Assembly (NCBI GenBank): GCA_902613185.1
Contig: CACMGP010000001.1
Location: forward strand, 310,001-374,000
DNA from: an uncultured Alphaproteobacteria bacterium
Lineage (GTDB): Bacteria > Pseudomonadota > Alphaproteobacteria > HIMB59
Reading direction: 5' to 3'
DNA length: 64,000 bases
Below, piece by piece: positions 41,162 to 49,904 of this stretch; the first letter of the stretch is position 1, and the number at the start of each line of letters is the position of its first letter. Made by a program: the position numbers and the translations under genes. The notes under the pieces were generated by a model. The model was not told where the DNA came from. It searched no databases and saw only the letters and a list, made by a program, of their open reading frames with translations.

Positions 41162-41851
41162 TTATTTTGTAATAAATTTCAAAATTCCATAGGCTGTTTT
41201 TATTTGTTTTTGGTCTATTTTTGATGTTTTTAAAAAATTTCTTAATGATATTTCTAAATTATCTCTTTTGGATGAGATTGATGTAAATTTTCTTTTTTCT
41301 AGAATTTTCATCAGAAATGATAAAAATTTTTCAATATCTTTTGAGTTTGCTGGAGATTTATTAAAAGTTGGATTAATATTAGAAAGAGATATTTGGCTCA
41401 ATTCATAAGCAATTAAGGCTACACTATGTGATAAATTGAGCGAACTCTTATTGTATGTAGGTATAGACAATAGAAAGTTAGCATGAGATATCTCCTTATT
41501 GGACAATCCATTATTTTCTTGACCAAACAAAATTGATATTTTTTTTGATTTTAGTTTAGAAATTTCATTTACTTTTATTGAAGGTATATGAAAGTCTCTT
41601 TTCCTAACTGTCGTTGCAATCAAGATATCACTACCCTTCATAGCTTCTGGTATTGATTGATATGTCTTAACTTTTTTAGCTAAGGATGAAAAATGCTTTG
41701 CAGATTTTATTCCCTTATCATTAGGCCAAATTTTTCTTGGACTTACTAAGGATAAGTTCTCAAAACCAAAACATCCTATTGATCTTAGGGACATACCAAC
41801 ATTTTCAGATAATTGGGGTTTGTTTAATATAAATTGAATTGTTTTTTTCAA
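41162..41851 (-). CDS. trmJ: TrmJ-like tRNA/rRNA 2'-O-methyltransferase (SPOUT)
   Basis: 229 residues of the SpoU/TrmH superfamily with a knotted SAM site: FILNKPQLSENVGMSLRSIGCFGFENLSLVSPR (motif 1), ISILFGQENNGLSNKEI (motif 2), and LLSIPTYNKSSLNLSHSVALIAYEL (motif 3). The layout and C-terminal extension fit TrmJ, which methylates the 2'-OH of position 32 in tRNAs. The exact target is inferred. It overlaps cimA by 4 bases. Confidence 0.83.
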   Translation of the reverse strand: MKKTIQFILNKPQLSENVGMSLRSIGCFGFENLSLVSPRKIWPNDKGIKSAKHFSSLAKKVKTYQSIPEAMKGSDILIATTVRKRDFHIPSIKVNEISKLKSKKISILFGQENNGLSNKEISHANFLLSIPTYNKSSLNLSHSVALIAYELSQISLSNINPTFNKSPANSKDIEKFLSFLMKILEKRKFTSISSKRDNLEISLRNFLKTSKIDQKQIKTAYGILKFITK

Positions 41852-43440
41852 GAGGACTTAATTAATTTATAAATTAAGCTCTCTCTAAGGGCGTTATAAG
41901 ACGCATCAATTATATTGGTAGAGACACCTACTGTTGTCCAAATAGATCCTTTTTGATCCTTTGTCTCGATGAGAACACGAACTATTGCATCTGTTCCTTT
42001 TTCTGAAGATAAAATTCTTACCTTAAAATCAGTTAATTCTAAATCCTCTAAAGCAGGGTAAAAGCCCATTAATGATTTTCTTAGAGCTTTGTCCAAGGCA
42101 TTTACAGGACCATTTCCTACTTCTACATTCATGTATTCTTTTTTTTCAACTTCTATCCTTACAGTTGCTTCAGACTCAGTTACTAATTCTCCTTTAGCAT
42201 TCCATCTTCTATCATCAATAACTTTAAATCTTTTTAATTCAAAGTACTCTGGGATACCGAAAAGAGTTTGTCTAGCTAGTATCTCAAAACTAGCTATTGC
42301 CTGATCGTAAGTGTAACCCTTGAATTCTCTCTCTTTTACTTTTTGGAGTAAAAAATCTAATTTATCTGAATGATCATCTGGGTTAATACCAACAGTATTC
42401 AAAAGAGATATGATATTAGATCGGCCAGATTGATCAGAAATTACAACTTTTCTAGTATTACCTACTATTTCTGGGTCTATATGCTCATATGTTTTAGGGT
42501 CTTTGTTAATTGCTGAAACATGCAAACCTCCTTTATGTGAAAAGGCATTTTCACCAACATAGGCTTGTTGAGTATTTGGCATACGATTTAAAATTTCATC
42601 TAAAAGCAATGAGGTTTTCTTTAAGGCTGATAATTTTTCTTTAGGAATACTAGTTTCAAATTTTGTTTTCAAAATTATTGAGGGAATAAGAGATACTAAA
42701 TTAGCATTTCCACACCTTTCTCCTAATCCATTAATTGTGCCTTGAATTTGTCTCACTCCTGCTCGCACAGCAGCCAGTGAGTTGGCAACTGCATTTTCTG
42801 TATCATTATGCGCATGAATGCCCAGTTTTTCACCTGGTATATATTTTGTTACTTCTTGAACAATTGTCTCTACTTCATTTGGCAGAGTTCCGCCATTAGT
42901 ATCACACAATACTATCCATCTAGCTCCATTATTTAAAGCCTCAGTTAAACAATCTAATGCAAATTTAGGATCTGATTTATAACCATCAAAAAAATGCTCA
43001 GCATCATACATTGCCTCTAAACCTTTTTCATTGATATGAGCGATACTTTCACCAATCATTTTTAGGTTATCAGATTTTGAAATGCCTAAAGCCTTTTCGA
43101 CCTGATATGAAGATGATTTCCCAACAATGCAAATATGTTTTACATTTGTATTAATTAAAGTATTTAGACCTGGATCGTTTGAAACACTTGTATTAGGTCT
43201 TCTGGTCATTCCAAAAGCAACCAAACTAGAATTTTTAAAATTTGTTGTAGAATTAAAAAAACTATCATCAGTTGGATTTGAACCTGGCCAACCACCCTCA
43301 ATATAATCTAAACCTAATTCATCGAGAGCATTAGAGAATTTGATTTTATCATCTACACTAAAATCAACACCGGTAGTTTGTTGACCATCTCTTAATGTGG
43401 TGTCAAAAAAATAAATTTTATTTTCTAGTTTTTCTTCCAT
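41848..43440 (-). CDS. cimA: (R)-citramalate synthase
   Basis: Condenses pyruvate and acetyl-CoA to citramalate, the threonine-independent route to isoleucine. The 530-residue protein has the HMGL-like barrel with FFDTTLRDGQQTTGVDFSVDDKI, GIHAHNDTENAVANSLAAVRAG and IQGTINGLGERCGNANL. A C-terminal LeuA-type allosteric domain follows (about 400-530). The DGQQT variant and GYTYDQA block indicate the CimA branch rather than LeuA. It overlaps cysS by 16 bases. Confidence 0.9.
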   Translation of the reverse strand: MEEKLENKIYFFDTTLRDGQQTTGVDFSVDDKIKFSNALDELGLDYIEGGWPGSNPTDDSFFNSTTNFKNSSLVAFGMTRRPNTSVSNDPGLNTLINTNVKHICIVGKSSSYQVEKALGISKSDNLKMIGESIAHINEKGLEAMYDAEHFFDGYKSDPKFALDCLTEALNNGARWIVLCDTNGGTLPNEVETIVQEVTKYIPGEKLGIHAHNDTENAVANSLAAVRAGVRQIQGTINGLGERCGNANLVSLIPSIILKTKFETSIPKEKLSALKKTSLLLDEILNRMPNTQQAYVGENAFSHKGGLHVSAINKDPKTYEHIDPEIVGNTRKVVISDQSGRSNIISLLNTVGINPDDHSDKLDFLLQKVKEREFKGYTYDQAIASFEILARQTLFGIPEYFELKRFKVIDDRRWNAKGELVTESEATVRIEVEKKEYMNVEVGNGPVNALDKALRKSLMGFYPALEDLELTDFKVRILSSEKGTDAIVRVLIETKDQKGSIWTTVGVSTNIIDASYNALRESLIYKLIKSS

Positions 43441-44759
43441 GTTGTGCCATTTTTGGTGTCTTCTAAAACAATCCCTTGTTTAAATAACTCATCTCTAATT
43501 TTATCTGCTAGTTCAAAGTCTTTATTTTTTTTAGCCTCTTGTCGGCGAAATATCATATTTTCAATAAATTCTTTATCAAGGTTTAAATCTGTTTTATTAA
43601 AACTAGGATTTAATCCTAATAAGCTTAAACCATTATTAAAATGAGCTAATAAATCATCATTATTCTTGTCTTTTTTAATGTTAGCTATTATTTGCTGTAA
43701 TCTCATCAGTGCTTTTGGGGTATTTAGGTCATCTAAAAGAGCATTAACAAACTCTGTGTCTAATTCTTTGCTATTAACCTCTTTAATATGTTCTCTCCAC
43801 TTGTTAATGATGTTTTCACTATAACTTATAAGATCGTTTGAAAAATCAAGTGGTTGACGATAATGAGTAGTCAGTAGTGAATATTTGAGAACAGCAGGAT
43901 CGTGTTTAGATAATAAATCATTAACAATTGAGGTATTTCCTAAAGATTTTGACATTTTTTCACCCTTAAAATTTATAAATCCATTATGGAGCCAAAAGTT
44001 CGACATTTTTTTATCATGACAACATGTTGACTGAGCAATTTCATTCTCATGATGTGGAAAAATAAGATCAATACCGCCCGCATGGATATCAATGGTTTCT
44101 CCAAGTAATTCTGAAATCATAGCTGAACACTCTATGTGCCATCCAGGTCTACCATTACCCCATGGGCTATCCCAATGAGGTTCATTTGTTTTTGACGGTT
44201 TCCAAAGGACAAAATCTTCAGGATTTTTTTTGTAATCGGCAACTTCTACTCTTGCACCAGATATTATGTCTTTTAATGAAAACTTAGAGAGAGAACCATA
44301 ACCCTTAAATTTCTTTGCTTCAAATAAAACATGTCCCTCAGATAAATAGGCATATTTTTTTTCAATAAGAGATGTAATCATCTCAATCATTTTTGAAATA
44401 TAATCTGTGGCTTTTGGTTCATGTGTTGGAGATAATATTGATAAAGAACTTAGATTTTGTTGATATATTTTTTGAGTAGAATTAACCAACTCATCTGTTG
44501 ATATTTTAAGTTCATTGGCTTTATCTATAATTTTGTCATCAATGTCTGTTATATTTCTGACGTAACGTACACTATCCTCTCCAAAAATTAGTCTTAGGAC
44601 TCTAAATAAGATATCAAAAACTATAATTGGTCTGAAGTTTCCTATATGTGGATTACTGTAAAGGGTGGGCCCACAAGCATACATCTTAACTGCAGATGAG
44701 TTAATAGGTATAAGTTTTTCTTTTTTTTTGGTTAAAGTGTTAAAAAGATTAATATTCAT
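43425..44759 (-). CDS. cysS: Cysteine--tRNA ligase
   Basis: Class I synthetase, 444 residues. Zinc Cys and HIGH in MYACGPTLYSNPHIGNFRP; second zinc ligands in WHIECSAM and FPHHENEIAQSTCCHD; KMSKS as GEKMSKSLGNT. The C-terminal anticodon domain is short and ends LADKIRDELFKQGIVLEDTKNGTTWK. It overlaps gltX by 11 bases. Confidence 0.96.
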   Translation of the reverse strand: MNINLFNTLTKKKEKLIPINSSAVKMYACGPTLYSNPHIGNFRPIIVFDILFRVLRLIFGEDSVRYVRNITDIDDKIIDKANELKISTDELVNSTQKIYQQNLSSLSILSPTHEPKATDYISKMIEMITSLIEKKYAYLSEGHVLFEAKKFKGYGSLSKFSLKDIISGARVEVADYKKNPEDFVLWKPSKTNEPHWDSPWGNGRPGWHIECSAMISELLGETIDIHAGGIDLIFPHHENEIAQSTCCHDKKMSNFWLHNGFINFKGEKMSKSLGNTSIVNDLLSKHDPAVLKYSLLTTHYRQPLDFSNDLISYSENIINKWREHIKEVNSKELDTEFVNALLDDLNTPKALMRLQQIIANIKKDKNNDDLLAHFNNGLSLLGLNPSFNKTDLNLDKEFIENMIFRRQEAKKNKDFELADKIRDELFKQGIVLEDTKNGTTWKKN

Positions 44760-46080
44760 TTAAAATTTTTTTTAAACCTTCGTGGCCAAAATAATTATAT
44801 AGGTCTTTAACAGATGGGCCATTTTGATTACCTGTAAGTATATAACGTGTATTAGTAAATATTTCTTTTTTTGATAGTGATTTATCAATATTCATTAAGT
44901 AATTAACATATTCATCAAAACTAAAATTTGAAATACCATTCAAATTTTTAATCAAAAGTTTGATAAAGTCACCTGAGGGTTGAATTTTAATTTCTCTTCT
45001 ATTGATAATATTCCATAAATTTCTTATATCTTCATACTTTTCAACATTTTCTTTAATAAGTTCCCACTCAGTTTCAGTTAAAGCTAACTCTTCTAGCTCA
45101 GGGAATTCATTATTTAAACTTTTTAAATTCATTGACCTTAATGAATTTTTTTGAAAAAAGTCAATTTTATGAATATCAATTTTTGGTAAATTTTTAGAAA
45201 TATCCTCTAAATTAAAATCTCTAAAATTATTCTTTAAAATGGTTTCAAAATCATAATCTGAGTTTAAACCAAGTGAATACAAATAAGATAGAATACTGTT
45301 AACTGTATATCCACTGTTTCTGAATTGCTTAAGTGAAATTGAGTCCAAATTTCTCTTACTTAGTTTTGTTCCATCCTCATTAAGCATTAATGGATTGTGA
45401 CCTAATGAAGGTAAATCAGAATTTAAACATTTAAATAATTCTAAATGAATTGCTGAATTAGTTAAGTGGTCTTCGCCTCTTATAATGTGAGATATTTTCA
45501 TATCTATATCATCGACGACACTTGGAAAATGGTAGAGGTAGCTACCATCTGCCCTCCTTAAAACAGGATCTGATTGAGAAGCTAGATCTACTTCGGTCTC
45601 TCCTTTTACTAAATCATTCCATTTAATTTTAGTCTGTGAAAGCTTAAATCTCCAATAAGGCTGATTACCATTAATTATTTTTTTTTCAATTTCTTCTTTA
45701 GATAAATTTAATGAGGATCTATCGTAGATTGGAGGTTTTCCTGCTTTTAACTGCAACTTTTTTTTTATATCTAAATCCTCACTTGACTCAAAACATGGGT
45801 AAACAAATTTTAAAGAAATTAATTGATCGAAAAGTTCATTATATCTCTCAATTCTTTTGCTTTGATAAAAAGTTTCATCATATTTTATTTTTAACCAATC
45901 AAGATCAGATGCTATGGACTTTACATATTCATCTTTGCTTCTCTCTTGGTCAGTGTCGTCATATCTAAGAATAAATTTACCATTATTTTTTTTCGAATAT
46001 GCCCAATTTAAAAAGCAAGATCTCATATTTCCTAAGTGCAGGTGACCAGTTGGGCTCGGGGCAAAACGTGTAATTATCAT
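44749..46080 (-). CDS. gltX: Glutamate--tRNA ligase
   Basis: Class I synthetase, 443 residues. FAPSPTGHLHLGNMRSCFLNW is the HIGH region, SHIIRGEDHLTNSAIHLELF follows, and the KMSKS equivalent is GTKLSKRN. Alphaproteobacteria often carry two GltX paralogues, one of which may mischarge tRNA-Gln for amidation; which type this is cannot be decided here. It overlaps pncB by 4 bases (ATGA) and cysS by 11. Confidence 0.95.
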   Translation of the reverse strand: MIITRFAPSPTGHLHLGNMRSCFLNWAYSKKNNGKFILRYDDTDQERSKDEYVKSIASDLDWLKIKYDETFYQSKRIERYNELFDQLISLKFVYPCFESSEDLDIKKKLQLKAGKPPIYDRSSLNLSKEEIEKKIINGNQPYWRFKLSQTKIKWNDLVKGETEVDLASQSDPVLRRADGSYLYHFPSVVDDIDMKISHIIRGEDHLTNSAIHLELFKCLNSDLPSLGHNPLMLNEDGTKLSKRNLDSISLKQFRNSGYTVNSILSYLYSLGLNSDYDFETILKNNFRDFNLEDISKNLPKIDIHKIDFFQKNSLRSMNLKSLNNEFPELEELALTETEWELIKENVEKYEDIRNLWNIINRREIKIQPSGDFIKLLIKNLNGISNFSFDEYVNYLMNIDKSLSKKEIFTNTRYILTGNQNGPSVKDLYNYFGHEGLKKILNEY

Positions 46081-47204
46081 TTAACTTTTTTTAAGAGGTA
46101 TTCTCTTGAAACTTTTACTCTAGAGGAATTACCATATTTTATAATATCAGCAGTTGCATATGTTTCTGACCACTTTTCTGGTAGATAACTTCCAGTTCCT
46201 ATGACATCTATTGGAGCTTTGGCTAAAGACATTGCCTTGCATTTCTCATTTGTAAATCCGCTAGATGCGATAATTTTTACTTTTTTAAAACCAAAATTAT
46301 CAAGTTGTGCTCTCAAATACCACAAAGATGCAGCAGAGACTCCAGGCCCTACTAAATGTTTTAACTCTTTGTCAGATCTATATTCTTTGATTGAACCGGG
46401 TGCGTGTTTTTCTAAGACCTCATATGATTTTGAGGTATCAAGATTCTCAATAAATCTTCCATTTGGGGTATCAAGTCTTATCATTACTTTTCCAGCTTTA
46501 GACAACTTATCGAAGTGGCTACAAACTTGAATGGAGTCAGTTATTTCCTTACCGAAATAATCAGGCAATACAATTAAATCATCTTTTGGAAATGTTTCAT
46601 GAAACATTTTTACTGCCTCAAGAGTAGATCCTGCATATCCTATTAATGCATGTGGCATCGTTCCTAATGCTTTATTAGATTGAAAATAATGTGATGTTGC
46701 ATCTATCGATGTTCCAATAAAGCCTTTAGCTTTCTTTCTTTTTGCTGATTTTGATCCAACTGATGCCGCATATGACATTAATTCAGACATCTCTGTACCT
46801 GCACAATGTCTTGCATCCATAGCTATAAAGGAAGTTTTAGGCAAGTCTAAACACATTTGATATGCATTAGCTGCTGCTATACAAGCTGGACCAATTTTTT
46901 GTAAGAGTAAAGTTTCCAAATCGACTATATGTTTAAAAGAACCCCTAATATAAAGAATTGGTTCTCCAGCACCGAAATGGTCACCCTCTTTGAATGGACT
47001 AGAGGTTGATACTTTAATTCCTCTGTCTTTTGAAATTTGTTTAATCCAATTTATTGCTAGTTTTAATGCTATAACACCTGGTCTACGAATAAAAACAGCA
47101 TAAGTGACTTTAATATCTCCATATTTATGGATAATTTTTTTTGTTTTTAAAAAATAATTATCAGTAAAATTATTAATTAAATTTGAATTTGTTTTTTTAT
47201 TCAT
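46077..47204 (-). CDS. pncB: Nicotinate phosphoribosyltransferase family protein
   Basis: NAD salvage: nicotinate plus PRPP gives nicotinate mononucleotide. In 375 residues I see DNYFLKTKKII near the start, the substrate block FIAMDARHCAGTEMSELMSYAASVGSKSAKRKKAKGFIGTSIDATSH, GTMPHALIGYAG, and the phosphate-binding segments KVKIIASSGFTNEK and DVIGTGSYLPE. It is shorter than E. coli PncB (400) and closer to alphaproteobacterial forms. It begins a minus-strand run with gltX, cysS, cimA and trmJ. Confidence 0.88.
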   Translation of the reverse strand: MNKKTNSNLINNFTDNYFLKTKKIIHKYGDIKVTYAVFIRRPGVIALKLAINWIKQISKDRGIKVSTSSPFKEGDHFGAGEPILYIRGSFKHIVDLETLLLQKIGPACIAAANAYQMCLDLPKTSFIAMDARHCAGTEMSELMSYAASVGSKSAKRKKAKGFIGTSIDATSHYFQSNKALGTMPHALIGYAGSTLEAVKMFHETFPKDDLIVLPDYFGKEITDSIQVCSHFDKLSKAGKVMIRLDTPNGRFIENLDTSKSYEVLEKHAPGSIKEYRSDKELKHLVGPGVSAASLWYLRAQLDNFGFKKVKIIASSGFTNEKCKAMSLAKAPIDVIGTGSYLPEKWSETYATADIIKYGNSSRVKVSREYLLKKVK

Positions 47205-47218
47205 TATGAATAAGAAAA

Positions 47219-48568
47219 CTAATTCATTTCACCATTGGACAATAAATCAGCCAGTAGAAAAGATAGCTCTAATGATTGATTAACATTTAGTCTTGGGTCA
47301 CAAAACGTATGATATCTATCACCTAAATTTTCATCTTTAATATCATCAGGCCCACCGACACATTCAGTTACATCTAAACCTGTTAATTCAAGGTGAACGC
47401 CTCCTGCGACTGAACCCTCTGATTTATGAATTTCAAAAAAAGACTGAATTTCTTTAAAAATATTCTCAGTAGCTCTAGTTTTATAGCCAGATTTACTTGT
47501 AGATGTATTTCCATGCATAGGATCACATATCCAAGTAAGATTAATACCGAGCTTATTAATTTCTTTCAATAAATCAGGGTATTTTGAATTAATTTTATCT
47601 GCTCCCATTCTAACAATAAGTGTAAGTCTACCACCTTCATTTTCGGGATTCAGTATCTCAATATTTTTTTTTAAATCATCAATGGTTGTAGATGGACCTA
47701 CTTTAAGACCTAAAGGGTTTTTTATACCACTTAAATAGTGTATGTGAGCACCATTAGGATCTCTAGTTCTATCACCAACCCACAAAAAATGAGAATTTAC
47801 ATTGTACCACTCACCTGTGGTGCTATCTATTCTTGTAAAAGCTTGTTCATAAGGTAAAAGAAGTGCTTCATGGCTTGTGTAAAAATCTGTCTCTCTTAGT
47901 TCTCTTGTATTTTTTTCATTTACACCACAAGCATTCATAAATTTTATACTTTCTGCAATTTTTTCAGATAATTCTTTAAATTTTTTTGTTGTATCAAAGT
48001 TATCTGCAAAATCTAAATTCCATTTATTTAATTGTGTTAAACTAGCAAAACCTCCTTGAGCAAAAGCTCTTAATAAATTTAAAGTTGAAGCTGAATGGTT
48101 ATAAGCTCTGATCATTCTTTTAGGGTCTGGTTCTCTAGAGGACTCGTTAAACTCAAATGAATTGATAATATCTCCTCTATAACTAGGTAGCTTTTGACCG
48201 TTTTTTTCTTCAAAGTCTGAGCTTCTTGGTTTAGCAAATTGTCCACCCATTCTCCCTAGTTTAACGACCGGTTTGTTAGTGGCAAAAGTCAAAACAACAG
48301 ACATTTGCAATAGTAATTTAAAATTATCTCTAATTGTATTGGGGTTTAATTCCTGAAAGCTCTCAGCACAGTCACCGCCTTGTAAATAAAAGGACTCTCC
48401 TTTTTGAACTTGATAAATTTGTGATTTTAGAGACCTAGTCTCACCAGCAAATATTAAAGGAGGCATAGAAGATAATTCCTCTATTACAGAGTCTAAATTA
48501 CCTTGATCAGCGTAAGCAGGCATTTGCTTTGCTTCAAAGTTTTTCCAACTATCTTTAGTCCATTTCAT
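47219..48568 (-). CDS. 3-deoxy-D-arabino-heptulosonate 7-phosphate synthase, class II
   Basis: First step of the shikimate pathway. The 449-residue protein is the plant/alphaproteobacterial class II type: QMPAYADQGNLDSVIEELSSMPPLIFAGE, YLQGGDCAESFQELNP with the metal Cys, VKLGRMGGQFAKPRSSDFEEKNGQKLPSYRGD, WVGDRTRDPNGAHIHYLSGIKNPLGLKVGPS, and ICDPMHGNT. Length and motifs are normal. It follows the orphan gene at 48610 by 41 bases. Confidence 0.95.
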   Translation of the reverse strand: MKWTKDSWKNFEAKQMPAYADQGNLDSVIEELSSMPPLIFAGETRSLKSQIYQVQKGESFYLQGGDCAESFQELNPNTIRDNFKLLLQMSVVLTFATNKPVVKLGRMGGQFAKPRSSDFEEKNGQKLPSYRGDIINSFEFNESSREPDPKRMIRAYNHSASTLNLLRAFAQGGFASLTQLNKWNLDFADNFDTTKKFKELSEKIAESIKFMNACGVNEKNTRELRETDFYTSHEALLLPYEQAFTRIDSTTGEWYNVNSHFLWVGDRTRDPNGAHIHYLSGIKNPLGLKVGPSTTIDDLKKNIEILNPENEGGRLTLIVRMGADKINSKYPDLLKEINKLGINLTWICDPMHGNTSTSKSGYKTRATENIFKEIQSFFEIHKSEGSVAGGVHLELTGLDVTECVGGPDDIKDENLGDRYHTFCDPRLNVNQSLELSFLLADLLSNGEMN

Positions 48569-48609
48569 GAGGCAAGGATTATATTGTTAAATGTACTAAA
48601 TAAAAGAAA

Positions 48610-49887
48610 TTATTGGGTTTTAGATTTAAAAGGCCAAATTTTGGGTAGCTTTAATTTAGGTAATGATGGCTCATAACCTGTAGCATAAAAATTATCTATA
48701 ATAGATTGTTTATTATCTGAATACTTTGAATCAATATCTTCATGATTGATAATTCCGATATTATCAACGATATCTACAGTAGTGATTAGGCCATGATTGT
48801 CTGTAATGTAATAGCATTTATCTAAATTTAAATAATCATATGAGCTTTTACTGATTTGATAAGAATTTTTATCAGAACCATCAGATAGAAAAATAAAATT
48901 TTTTATGTTTTTTATTTTATATTTGTTTGAAAGTATGTATGTATCATCATCCTTGAGTATCTCATGAATATACTTTTTATTACTTAATTTTAAATTAGGG
49001 AAAAAAGTTCCTTTTGATAAGTAACTAGGATATTGATTATCATCAATAATATTAGAGAAGAAATTATTTTGTTTGTTAAAATTATTATTAATTTCTAATA
49101 CTTGATTAGAAAATATGTAAGATTTATTAAACCTGAGTAAAAATTTAAATATGAATAAAGATATAAACTTAGGGAAAAAATTATAAAAATTAAAAAAAAG
49201 AATATTAATATAGTAATTGTTATTATTGCTGGAATTATACGTATTCTTAGTGTCTAAAGTATTTAAGCTTAAAAGATTAACTATTTCAAAGCATATTCCC
49301 AAATAAGATTTATTTTTGATTGTAATCTCTTTAGTATTATTATTTTTTGAGTAATAAATAGATAAACTAGTTGGGACTTTGATTTTAATAAGATCACTCT
49401 CTTGAATTTTTTTATTAGCAATTTTCTTAATATATTTTTTTAAAAGGGATATATTCTCAGAAAAAAAGTGTATTGTGCTGCTATTTGGAAAAACAATATT
49501 TATTTTTTTAAATTTTAAATTAGTAAAAATTGATGAGCAGTATTTGTGTTGAGTCGCATTGATTTCAAATCTATAAAAAATTTTATAATCTGTTGTTTCG
49601 ATTTTAATATCTGGATTATTATCTTTAACAGTGTAGCCATTATCATTAATTAAATAAGATATTTGTTCTCCAGTAATAGGTTCTCTTGTAAATAACTTAG
49701 ATTTATTGATTATTCCATATGTGTCTAAAGGCACTGAATTAAATGTATTTGATTTCAATTTATCCTCAGGAAAAAAAATAGTTTGTTTGAAATTAGCTTT
49801 TTCGATATTTGAAGAAAGCTGTGGTTTGATACTAAACCGAGCGTCAATCACGCTAGCTAAAATCTCATTATCAACTTCGATATTCAT
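48610..49887 (-). CDS. Unrecognised Asn/Ile/Lys-rich protein
   Basis: 425 residues, no family recognised. There is no signal peptide. The N-terminal half looks like alternating strands (NATQHKYCSSIFTNLKFKKINIVFPNSSTIHFFSENISLLKKY). A very aromatic stretch near 220-245 (NILFFNFYNFFPKFISLFIFKFLL) may be an amphipathic or membrane-associated helix. The end is short and basic with prolines (LPKLKLPKIWPFKSKTQ). It lies 17 bases after glmS and before the DAHP synthase gene, all on one strand, so it is probably cotranscribed with cell-wall precursor genes. Base composition resembles its neighbours; the open frame of this length is unlikely by chance. Confidence 0.75.
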   Translation of the reverse strand: MNIEVDNEILASVIDARFSIKPQLSSNIEKANFKQTIFFPEDKLKSNTFNSVPLDTYGIINKSKLFTREPITGEQISYLINDNGYTVKDNNPDIKIETTDYKIFYRFEINATQHKYCSSIFTNLKFKKINIVFPNSSTIHFFSENISLLKKYIKKIANKKIQESDLIKIKVPTSLSIYYSKNNNTKEITIKNKSYLGICFEIVNLLSLNTLDTKNTYNSSNNNNYYINILFFNFYNFFPKFISLFIFKFLLRFNKSYIFSNQVLEINNNFNKQNNFFSNIIDDNQYPSYLSKGTFFPNLKLSNKKYIHEILKDDDTYILSNKYKIKNIKNFIFLSDGSDKNSYQISKSSYDYLNLDKCYYITDNHGLITTVDIVDNIGIINHEDIDSKYSDNKQSIIDNFYATGYEPSLPKLKLPKIWPFKSKTQ

Positions 49888-49904
49888 ATTAAATAGTATT
49901 CAAT

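Noticed and set aside
45711-45968. 85-aa ORF antisense to gltX
   Set aside because: It lies fully inside the conserved gltX frame and resembles no family.
46201-46530. 109-aa ORF antisense to pncB
   Set aside because: Shadow of the conserved pncB frame; composition and lack of a start context argue against a gene.
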